Positions 26,681-32,329 of a stretch of 32,329 nt of DNA are shown one piece after another (position 1 is the first letter of the stretch; each line of letters begins with the position of its first letter). Origin of the DNA: Candidatus Fimenecus excrementigallinarum (lineage in GTDB: Bacteria; Bacillota; Clostridia; Oscillospirales; Acutalibacteraceae); the NCBI GenBank assembly GCA_018714805.1, contig DVMW01000039.1, positions 1 to 32,329 on the forward strand, read 5' to 3'. The position numbers were made by a program, and so were the translations under genes. The notes under the pieces were generated by a model. That model did no database searches and was not told the origin of the DNA. It saw only the letters and a list, made by a program, of their open reading frames with translations.

Positions 26681-27119
26681 CGTTCTTTTCTCCTGTTCCC
26701 TGTGTTTCAACAAGCAGCCGCACGCGCGTGCGCACCGGCGCCTGCCCCGGAAAGGTCAGCGCGTAAGCGAAGCGCAGCTCCCCGCCGCCGTCGCCCCACG
26801 CGTTTTCCACGCTTTCGGTGAAAATGCGCAGCGGCAAAACGCCGTAGGGCGTTTCATAAGGCGTCTCGTGCGCGGCGCCGGCTTCAAAAACAAGCTCGCT
26901 GCGCACGTCGCCGCTGTGGCGCACGCGGACCTCCCGGCTGCCGACGGTCTCGACCGTCGTGCGCAAATAGGCGCCGTTTTCCCCGTGCGAATAGGTCACC
27001 CGCACGCCGGACGCCGTCTGTAAGAGCGCGCCGTCCGCAACAAGCTCGGTCGTCTGCGCGTCGCCGTCCATATCCTGCACGCTCAGCACGTGCACGCGCG
27101 CGCGCCGCAGGCGGCTCAC
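26673..27119 (-). CDS. DUF1934 family protein (YwiB-like)
   Basis: A 148-residue protein of the DUF1934 family (calycin-like beta-barrel), known from Bacillus YwiB next to argS. Typical segments are VTYSHGENGAYLRTTVETVG, HETPYETPYGVLPLRI and the terminal strand GGELRFAYALTF. The start is GTG 27119, overlapping the ddl stop by four bases (GTGA). The end overlaps argS by eight bases. No function is established for the family. Confidence 0.9.
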   Translation of the reverse strand: MSRLRRARVHVLSVQDMDGDAQTTELVADGALLQTASGVRVTYSHGENGAYLRTTVETVGSREVRVRHSGDVRSELVFEAGAAHETPYETPYGVLPLRIFTESVENAWGDGGGELRFAYALTFPGQAPVRTRVRLLVETQGTGEKNDV

Positions 27120-28180
27120 GCTTCCTCGGCCAGCCTTAAAAGCCGGTCCAAAAGCGCCCCGTATTCGACGCCGTCATACGCTTGCAGCTTCGGGTACATA
27201 CTGATGCTCGTAAAGCCCGGCATGGTGTTGAGCTCGTTGAACAGCACACGGCCGGTCGCCTTTTCGTAGAAAAAGTCGACGCGCGCAAGCCCCCGGCAGC
27301 CCATAAGCGCATACATGCGCAGCGCCGCCGCGCGGACCGCCTCGGCCGCCGTTTCCGGAATACGCGCCGGGACCTGCAGGTCGCTGCCCGCGTCTATGTA
27401 TTTCGCCTCGTAATCGTAAAATTCAGCCGCGGGCGCAATGCCGCCGACCGCAGAGGCCGTCGGGGCGTCGTTGCCGAGCACGGCGCATTCGACCTCCAAA
27501 ATGTCCTGCGCCGCCGCCTCGAGCACCAGCTTGTCGTCAAAGGCGAACGCCGCCTCGAGCGCCCCGGGCAGCTCGGACGCGCCGCGCACCTTGGAAATCC
27601 CGCGCGAGGACCCCGCGTTCGCGGGCTTGACGAACAGCGGCAGGCCGAGCTTTTCGACCGCGCCCGCCAAAAAGGCCGCGCCCTCGCGCCGATACTGCGC
27701 GCGCGTGACGGACAGCCACGCAGTCTGCGCAATGCCGGCGGTGTCCGCCAAAAGGTTCGTGACCGCCTTATCCATGCACATGGCGGACGACAGCACGCCG
27801 CAGCCGACGTACGGCAGCCCCGCAAGCTCGAAAAGCCCCTGGACGGTGCCGTCCTCGCCGTTTTTGCCGTGCAGCACGGGGAAGGCGGCGTCCACGCGGA
27901 TGCGCTCGAGGCCGCTTTCGCGGAAAACCAGCAGGCCGCCCGCCTTGCGGTCCGGCGAGAGCGCCGCCGGGGTACAGGGGCCCGCCTCGAGCCAACGGTC
28001 GCCGGGCAAAGCAGATGCTTCGCCCTCATAAAGGTACCAGGCGCCGTCCTTCGTTATCCCAACGAGCACCGGCGTGTATTTGTCGCGCGGGAGATGCTCG
28101 ACGACCGACTGCGCCGACACGCACGAGACCTCGTGCTCGCTCGACACGCCGCCGAACAGAACCAACACCGTTTTCTGCAT
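27116..28180 (-). CDS. ddl: D-alanine--D-alanine ligase
   Basis: A 354-residue ATP-grasp ligase joining two D-alanines for the peptidoglycan stem peptide. N-terminal LFGGVSSEHEVSCVSA (about 8-23) holds the first D-Ala site; ATP-grasp motifs follow: KPANAGSSRGISKV (about 185), EVECAVLGND, FYDYEAKYIDAG and VDFFYEKATGRVLFNELNTMPGFT (about 295-322) with the metal-binding Glu/Asn. FYDYEAKY is the sequence typical of the ordinary Ddl group, not of VanA-type D-lactate ligases. ATG 28180 has GAGGTGA eight bases upstream; a longer reading would cross the promoter. First gene of ddl-DUF1934-argS-Dabb. The length is normal. Confidence 0.96.
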   Translation of the reverse strand: MQKTVLVLFGGVSSEHEVSCVSAQSVVEHLPRDKYTPVLVGITKDGAWYLYEGEASALPGDRWLEAGPCTPAALSPDRKAGGLLVFRESGLERIRVDAAFPVLHGKNGEDGTVQGLFELAGLPYVGCGVLSSAMCMDKAVTNLLADTAGIAQTAWLSVTRAQYRREGAAFLAGAVEKLGLPLFVKPANAGSSRGISKVRGASELPGALEAAFAFDDKLVLEAAAQDILEVECAVLGNDAPTASAVGGIAPAAEFYDYEAKYIDAGSDLQVPARIPETAAEAVRAAALRMYALMGCRGLARVDFFYEKATGRVLFNELNTMPGFTSISMYPKLQAYDGVEYGALLDRLLRLAEEA

Positions 28181-28211
28181 ACCGTTCACCTCACGGAAAC
28201 TATACGCGTTC

Positions 28212-28240
28212 ATCATACCATATACGCCTGCGTTTCGCAA
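28212..28240 (-). promoter_or_regulatory. Promoter of the ddl-argS operon
   Basis: Minus strand TTGCGA (28240-28235), 17 bases, TATGAT (28217-28212), with TGG before the -10 (extended -10). It is divergent from the promoter at 28261-28289. Confidence 0.72.
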
Positions 28241-28260
28241 TCGCTATCCGAAAAAAAGTA

Positions 28261-28289
28261 ATGACAAACCCGGGATTCTATGCTACAAT
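28261..28289 (+). promoter_or_regulatory. Promoter of the 302-residue unknown gene
   Basis: ATGACA (28261-28266), 17 bases, TACAAT (28284-28289), with TGC before the -10 (extended). The ATG follows 32 bases later. Confidence 0.75.
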
Positions 28290-28321
28290 GGGTACGATTT
28301 TGAAATAAGGCAGGTTTTCCT

Positions 28322-29230
28322 ATGCTGACGTTTGACGACGCGCTCGCGCAGGTGCTGCACGGCACGGCGCAGGTCCTTGCGGACAACGGCTTTGCGGCCG
28401 TCGTGCCCGAGGGCACGAAAAAGGGCGAACGCCCCACGCAGAAAAACGGCGACGAGACCTTTGTCGACTTTGTCGGCGACAAGGGGCAGGTGCGCCTTTC
28501 CTTTGCGGACAACAAGGCGGTGCTGCTTTTGGCGGCCGCCGACGAAAACGGCGAGGTCCCGGAGCTCAAGGCCGCTTCCACGAACTTTTTTGACCCGGAA
28601 AGCTTTGACGAGCGCGACATCAAATCACTGTGCAACGAGATAAACGACACCATCGCCTCGAAATTCGGCGAGACGAAGGCAAAGGCGAAAAACGCGAAAA
28701 TGCCCACGCCCGTCTCGCGCTCCGCGGCCAAGGCCGGCGCGCAGAGCTACGACGCCAACACGCTCGCGAACCGGCTGGTCGCCGTGTACCCCGAGCTCAA
28801 GGCGCCCTACCACGAAAATTACGAGCGGTACGGCGAATTTTTAGCCGAGGAATTTTTCACGCAGTACGCCACAGAGCGCATCATCGGCACGCTGCGCGAG
28901 GGCAACAAGCAGACGCTTTCCAAGCTTTTCCGCATTCTCAACGACATTTACGAAAACGGCACGAACGACACGCAGAGCCTCATTGCCGTGACCATTCTCG
29001 GAGAAATGCAAAACGACCCGGCGCTGCTTGGCACGGCGCAGGACTATATGTGCGAGGATATGTCGGAGACGGTGGTGCTTGTCAACAAGTTCCTGGCCTC
29101 CCCCGCCGGGCAGCGGGCGAAAAAGAAGATGCTCGACCCCCCGCCCTATAAGCCCAAAAAGCAGAAAAAGCCGAGCGCCTTTGCGCAGGCGCTTGCCGGC
29201 GGCGGGCAGGGTATGCCCCCAACGATGTGA
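28322..29230 (+). CDS. Two-domain protein of unknown function, helical C-terminal domain
   Basis: I cannot name this 302-residue protein with certainty. The N-terminal part (1-100) is alpha/beta with two candidate strands (TFVDFVGDKGQVRLSFADN, AVLLLAAADEN); a basic Ala/Lys linker (about 117-140, KAKAKNAKMPTPVS) follows; and the C-terminal part (145-270) is helical: VYPELKAPYHENYERYGEFL, TLSKLFRILNDIYENG, and TQSLIAVTILGEM. That helical pattern resembles DUF7674-like or immunity-protein-like domains (D/N..Q.l...il.em), but this is only a resemblance. The C-terminus is Pro/Lys-rich. It has no signal peptide or membrane segment, so it is likely cytosolic. A single-gene unit with its own promoter and terminator, conserved-looking in composition with its neighbours. 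Confidence 0.82.
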   Translation: MLTFDDALAQVLHGTAQVLADNGFAAVVPEGTKKGERPTQKNGDETFVDFVGDKGQVRLSFADNKAVLLLAAADENGEVPELKAASTNFFDPESFDERDIKSLCNEINDTIASKFGETKAKAKNAKMPTPVSRSAAKAGAQSYDANTLANRLVAVYPELKAPYHENYERYGEFLAEEFFTQYATERIIGTLREGNKQTLSKLFRILNDIYENGTNDTQSLIAVTILGEMQNDPALLGTAQDYMCEDMSETVVLVNKFLASPAGQRAKKKMLDPPPYKPKKQKKPSAFAQALAGGGQGMPPTM

Positions 29231-29242
29231 CGCAAAAGACGG

Positions 29243-29280
29243 ACCGCCCCCGTACCGTATGGTATGCGGGGCGGTTTTTT
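29243..29280 (+). terminator. Terminator of the 302-residue unknown gene
   Basis: ACCGCCCC (29243-29250) with GGGGCGGT (29268-29275), extended by an inner GTACC/GGTAT pairing, followed by TTTTTT. It lies 13 bases after the stop. Confidence 0.9.
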
Positions 29281-29302
29281 TAGAAAAAAATGCCTTCCCG
29301 CT

Positions 29303-29331
29303 TGCAACGGTCTGCCGTCTTGCGGCGTCTA
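29303..29331 (+). promoter_or_regulatory. Candidate ECF-sigma promoter (autoregulatory)
   Basis: TGCAAC (29303-29308), 17 bases, CGTCTA (29326-29331). It does not match the sigma-A consensus, but it has the AAC core -35 and CGTC -10 typical of ECF sigma factors, similar to SigV-type CGTCTA promoters. It is directly upstream of an ECF sigma gene, so autoregulation is likely. The start codon follows about 43 bases later. Confidence 0.68.
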
Positions 29332-29373
29332 TTGGGGTGGAAGGGCTTGAAAACGGAAAAAGGGGGCATGGGT

Positions 29374-29907
29374 ATGGAAAAGACGCCGGCGCAGCTGCTT
29401 TTGCGCGCGCAAAACGGGGACGCGGACGCCTTCGGCGCGCTGTACGCCCTGTATGCCGACGAGCTGTACGCCTATGCGCTCTATGTGCTCGGACGCCGGC
29501 CCGACGCCGAGGACGCCGTGCAGGAGACCTGCCTGCGCGTCTACCGCTCCATTCGCAGCATCCGTAAGCCCGACCGCATCAAAGCCTATTTTTTCAAAGC
29601 CCTTTCCAATACAATCCGCACCCTGCGCCGGCAGGCGGCCCCCGCGCCGCTGCCGGACGACGCCGCGCTGCCCGACCCGGCCGATGAAGCGGCCGGCGCC
29701 GACCTGCGCGCAGACCTTAAGGCGGCGCTCGACGCGCTGCAGCCGGACGAACGGCAGGTCGTGCTGCTGTCGGCCGTGGCGGGGCTGCGCTCCGCCGAGG
29801 TGGGCGACGCCGTCGGCCTGACGGCGGGCGCGGCGCGCTCGAAGCTTTCCCGCGCGCTGCGGAAAATGCGGCCGTATTTGACCGAACCCGGGAGGGAAAC
29901 CGAATGA
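29374..29907 (+). CDS. ECF-family RNA polymerase sigma factor
   Basis: A 177-residue extracytoplasmic-function sigma factor. Region 2 (about 16-85: DAFGALYALYADELYAYALYV then PDAEDAVQETCLRVYRSI, with the core-binding and -10 recognition helices) and region 4 (about 118-166: LQPDERQVVLLSAVAGLRSAEVGDAVGLTAGAARSKLSRAL, helix-turn-helix for the -35) are both complete; a short Pro/Ala linker (about 88-110) separates them. The start is ATG 29374, seven bases after AGGGGG; ATG 29368 is possible but too close to the ribosome site. The stop overlaps the start of the next gene (ATGA). It probably directs its own operon from the candidate ECF promoter and is held inactive by the product of the next gene. 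Confidence 0.93.
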   Translation: MEKTPAQLLLRAQNGDADAFGALYALYADELYAYALYVLGRRPDAEDAVQETCLRVYRSIRSIRKPDRIKAYFFKALSNTIRTLRRQAAPAPLPDDAALPDPADEAAGADLRADLKAALDALQPDERQVVLLSAVAGLRSAEVGDAVGLTAGAARSKLSRALRKMRPYLTEPGRETE

Positions 29908-31937
29908 GAAAACAGGAGAAAAATCAGGCGATTTTAAATCGCATAAAAGCAGAAACCAAAACGCCGCTGCCGAAAAGCCTTGCGCCCGAGCGCATTGCAG
30001 AGCGCGCCGCGCAGGAGACCGTCGCGCCGAAAAAGCGGCACAGCGCGCGCCTTGTCGGGGCTGCCGCCGCCGCAGCGGTGCTGCTTGCCGCCGGCGTCTT
30101 TGCCGCGGTGCATTTTTCCGCGCAGCCGCCGACGCTCACCGCGCCCGAGGCCACGCTCGAGGAGGCCGTCCCCGACGCGGGCGACGCGCACCTGCGCACG
30201 GCGGAGAGCTATGCCCAGGTGGAGGCGCGCTTCCTTTCCTTGCGCGACGAAGCCGCCGAACGCGCAAAGGCGGACGGCTCGCTTTTTGACCGGTTCAACA
30301 CCGGCAGCAAGGAAAGTACAGACCTTGCCGCCGGGACCGGCAAAGACGCATCCTACGGCACGACAAACCTCCAGGTCGAGGGCGTGGACGAAGGCGACAT
30401 CCTCAAAAACGACGGGGATTTCCTCTATATCGCCCGCCACGACGACGACGGCGCGTACGTGGACATTGTGGACATCCGCGACCGGCAGACGCTCAAGCGC
30501 CTTGCGCGCATCCCGCTGGCCGGCTCGGGGGTTTCCGGCGAGTCGCAGGACTGCCTTCTGGATTCGACGCAGCTTTTCGTAAGCGGCGACACGCTGACCG
30601 TGTACGGCTGCGAAACCGTTTGGCACACCGAAAACGCGCCCGAGAGCTACGACGGACTCGGCGCGGTGCAGAGCAGAACCTTTGTCGCCGTCTACGACAT
30701 TTCCGACCGCACAAAGCCCGCGCTTCGCTTTGCGCAGGCGGTCGACGGACGCCCGGTGTCGGCGCGGATGCAAAACGGCGCGCTGCTGCTCGTCACCGAA
30801 TACAGCGTCCCGCTTTATAAAAACGACGACGACTTAAAAAACGCGAGCATCCCCTGCTATTATGAAAACGGCGTGAAATACCGCTTCCCGGCGGGCGCGG
30901 TCTGCCTGACCGAAAACGACGACGCCCGGAGCTTTTTGACCGTCACCGTGCTCGATACCGCCGCGGGCGCCGTGCAGCACAAGGCCGTGCTCGGCGCGGG
31001 GACCGATATATACTGCGCGGACGATACGCTGCTTGTCGCATCGACCGAATACGCGCCGGCAGGCGACCTTGCCGACGCCGCCGACATGGCGGTGTTCCGG
31101 CCGGCCGACGCCGACACCCGGCTGTACGCCTTTTCGCTTGCGGACGGCATCCGCTACCGGGGCAGCGTGTTGCTTGAGGGCGCCGTCCTGGACCAGTTTT
31201 CCATGGACGCGTACAACGGCTTTTACCGCATCGCCACCACGACGCCGGACGGCTGCGTGGTCACGGTCTTAAACGAACAGCTCGAAACCGTCGGGCGGAA
31301 AGACGGCATCGCGCCCGGCGAGGATATCTATGCCGCGCGGTTCCTGGGCGACACGGCGTATCTCGTCACCTTTTACCAGACCGACCCGCTGTTCGTGCTG
31401 GATTTAAGCGACCCGGCCGCCCCCAAGATTACCGGCGAGCTGAAGGTGCCGGGCTTTTCGAATTACCTGCACCCGATAGGCGACGGCTGGCTTGTCGGTG
31501 TGGGCGCGCAGACGGATGAAGCGGGCGCCGCCGCGAGCTTGAAGGTCTCGCTGTTCGACGTGCGCGACCCGGCCGCCCCGCGCGAGGCGGATACGATTGT
31601 GTTTGACACTGCGCCATACACCTACAGCGCCGCGCAGTCCGACCACCGCGCCTTTCTGGAGCTGGCGGACGGCACGTTCGCCCTGCCGGTCTCCTGCAGC
31701 GGTGCGGCAAAGCTGCTGCCGAGCGGCGCGTGCCGGCTGTCGGCCGAAAACGGCAAGCTGCGCGTTTTGGGAAGCTTTACGCCCGCAGAGGCAAGCGGCT
31801 TTGAGACGCTGCGCGTCACATACGCCGGCGACGCGTTCTACACCCTGTCCGCCGACGCGCTGACCGCCTACGACCTGACAAGCGGCGCCGTTTACGACAC
31901 GCTTGACTATCCTGATGCGGGAGGGATGCTGTCATGA
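29904..31937 (+). CDS. Membrane-anchored beta-propeller domain protein, putative anti-sigma factor
   Basis: A 677-residue protein. Residues 1-48 are cytoplasmic and charged, 49-71 form one membrane helix (RLVGAAAAAAVLLAAGVFAA), and the rest, about 600 residues, is an extracellular beta-propeller (PF09826 type) with regular strand patterns such as GVDEGDILKNDGDFLYIA, SRTFVAVYDISD and LFVLDLSDPAAPKITGEL. Its place behind the ECF sigma gene (ATGA overlap) and the short cytoplasmic stub suggest it is the anti-sigma factor with an outside sensor domain. The usual zinc-binding anti-sigma motif (HxxxCxxC) is not present; the stub (DUF-like RKQEKNQAILNRIKAETKTP) would have to bind the sigma factor by another means. 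The signal sensed is unknown. Confidence 0.88.
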   Translation: MRKQEKNQAILNRIKAETKTPLPKSLAPERIAERAAQETVAPKKRHSARLVGAAAAAAVLLAAGVFAAVHFSAQPPTLTAPEATLEEAVPDAGDAHLRTAESYAQVEARFLSLRDEAAERAKADGSLFDRFNTGSKESTDLAAGTGKDASYGTTNLQVEGVDEGDILKNDGDFLYIARHDDDGAYVDIVDIRDRQTLKRLARIPLAGSGVSGESQDCLLDSTQLFVSGDTLTVYGCETVWHTENAPESYDGLGAVQSRTFVAVYDISDRTKPALRFAQAVDGRPVSARMQNGALLLVTEYSVPLYKNDDDLKNASIPCYYENGVKYRFPAGAVCLTENDDARSFLTVTVLDTAAGAVQHKAVLGAGTDIYCADDTLLVASTEYAPAGDLADAADMAVFRPADADTRLYAFSLADGIRYRGSVLLEGAVLDQFSMDAYNGFYRIATTTPDGCVVTVLNEQLETVGRKDGIAPGEDIYAARFLGDTAYLVTFYQTDPLFVLDLSDPAAPKITGELKVPGFSNYLHPIGDGWLVGVGAQTDEAGAAASLKVSLFDVRDPAAPREADTIVFDTAPYTYSAAQSDHRAFLELADGTFALPVSCSGAAKLLPSGACRLSAENGKLRVLGSFTPAEASGFETLRVTYAGDAFYTLSADALTAYDLTSGAVYDTLDYPDAGGMLS

Positions 31938-32185
31938 AGCGCCGGTTCTGCTCCTTCGCCGTCTTTTTCGGCGTCTCGGCCCTTTCCTGGCTGCTTTTGA
32001 GCTTCTACTTTTTCCCGCTCGAGTCGGCGTCCCCCGCGGCGGATTTCCGGGCGTTTTTCCTCGCTTCGCTCACGCACATGGCGGCGCTCAAGGCCCTCTT
32101 TTCCCTTCTGTTCGCCGTGTTCGCCCTGTTCGTTTTGGACCGCCGCAGGGAAAAGCGGGAACGGGGCGAAAAAAATGGGGATTGA
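31934..32185 (+). CDS. Small two-helix membrane protein of the ECF operon
   Basis: An 83-residue protein with two hydrophobic segments (FAVFFGVSALSWLLLSFYFF, about 8-27; AALKALFSLLFAVFALFVL, about 50-68) and a basic tail (DRRREKRERGEKNGD). It overlaps the propeller gene by four bases (ATGA), so it is part of the ECF operon. No family is recognised. The -35 box of the next promoter overlaps its stop codon. Confidence 0.72.
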   Translation: MKRRFCSFAVFFGVSALSWLLLSFYFFPLESASPAADFRAFFLASLTHMAALKALFSLLFAVFALFVLDRRREKRERGEKNGD

Positions 32186-32210
32186 CATTTTTTGTGGGCT
32201 GTGGTTTAAT
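32182..32210 (+). promoter_or_regulatory. Promoter of the right-edge T-box operon
   Basis: TTGACA (32182-32187), 17 bases, TTTAAT (32205-32210), TGG before the -10. The -35 overlaps the stop of the small membrane protein gene. Confidence 0.85.
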
Positions 32211-32216
32211 AGGCTA

Positions 32217-32329
32217 AACCGATGAAACGGAAGTAAAACTGCACGACGCGCATACAGAGAGCGGGCGGCGCTGAGAGTCCCGCTGCAAACGCGGCAGAAA
32301 ATGGACCGGAAGAGGGCGCATTGCAAAGA
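32217..32329 (+). promoter_or_regulatory. T-box leader, 5' part only (continues beyond the window)
   Basis: Stem I features are visible: AGTAA near the base, the AG bulge CAGAGAG (32255-32261), distal stem GCGGG (32261-32265) with CCCGC (32279-32283), and the loop GCTGAGAG (32270-32277), the typical T-box distal element. CTGC near 32239 can pair with GCAG near 32294, putting the specifier loop around AAAATGGACC; ATG (Met) or TGG (Trp) are candidates but I cannot choose. The terminator, the T-box core and the gene lie outside the window. Confidence 0.78.

Noticed and set aside
27182-28261. 359-codon open frame on the plus strand opposite ddl
   Set aside because: Antisense to a gene with complete ATP-grasp motifs, Arg-rich, crosses the ddl promoter.

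Overview
The window looks like chromosomal DNA of a GC-rich, low-G+C-lineage Gram-positive anaerobe, most likely a Clostridia member of the Oscillospiraceae/Ruminococcaceae type. The support is: sigma-A type promoters (TTGACA-17-TATAAT) with strong GGAGG ribosome-binding sites, two T-box leaders, a glmS ribozyme, LeuA of the long clostridial form, a Fur-family gene coupled to a PF11449-type permease, the ddl / DUF1934 / argS gene order, and best-remembered similarity of the proteins to gut Clostridia. The species cannot be named from the sequence alone.

Layout from left to right. (1) 1-436: 3' end of a large serine recombinase, less GC-rich than the rest, probably the right edge of an integrated element. 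(2) 570-4198 (+): two coupled ABC half-exporters, then a perfect terminator. (3) 4266-10239 (-): a five-gene unit with a near-consensus promoter: tandem-SCP2 protein, HemL-like class III aminotransferase, split transketolase (N and C halves), second tandem-SCP2-like protein, terminator. A membrane-anchored protein of unknown function follows directly after the terminator. (4) 10490-13216 (+): secA. (5) 13450-17375 (-): leuA, a SAM methyltransferase and leuB, controlled by a leucine T-box; leuCD are not here. (6) 17365-19601 (-): a membrane protein and a condensation/alcohol-acetyltransferase-like protein. (7) 19688-21947 (+): glmS with its ribozyme. (8) 21975-24557: a zinc-ribbon membrane protein (-) divergent from a Fur regulator plus metal permease (+) with a palindromic Fur box. 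(9) 24612-28180 (-): ddl, DUF1934, argS and a Dabb protein, mostly overlapping. (10) 28322-29230 (+): two-domain protein of unknown function. (11) 29303-32185 (+): ECF sigma factor, membrane-anchored beta-propeller putative anti-sigma and a small membrane protein, with a candidate autoregulatory ECF promoter. (12) 32182-end (+): promoter and first part of a second T-box leader whose gene lies outside the window.

Most of the window is housekeeping: protein export (secA), amino-sugar synthesis (glmS), cell-wall precursor (ddl), leucine synthesis and arginyl-tRNA charging. The part most likely to be a system not yet described is the 5422-10239 cluster. A transketolase that builds a ketol and an aminotransferase that can aminate a carbonyl lie between two proteins with lipid-binding SCP2-like domains. 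That combination could assemble a 2-amino-1,3-diol head on a hydrophobic aldehyde, a sphingoid-base-like product, without serine palmitoyltransferase. This is a hypothesis from gene content only; ordinary aminoketose metabolism is the main alternative.
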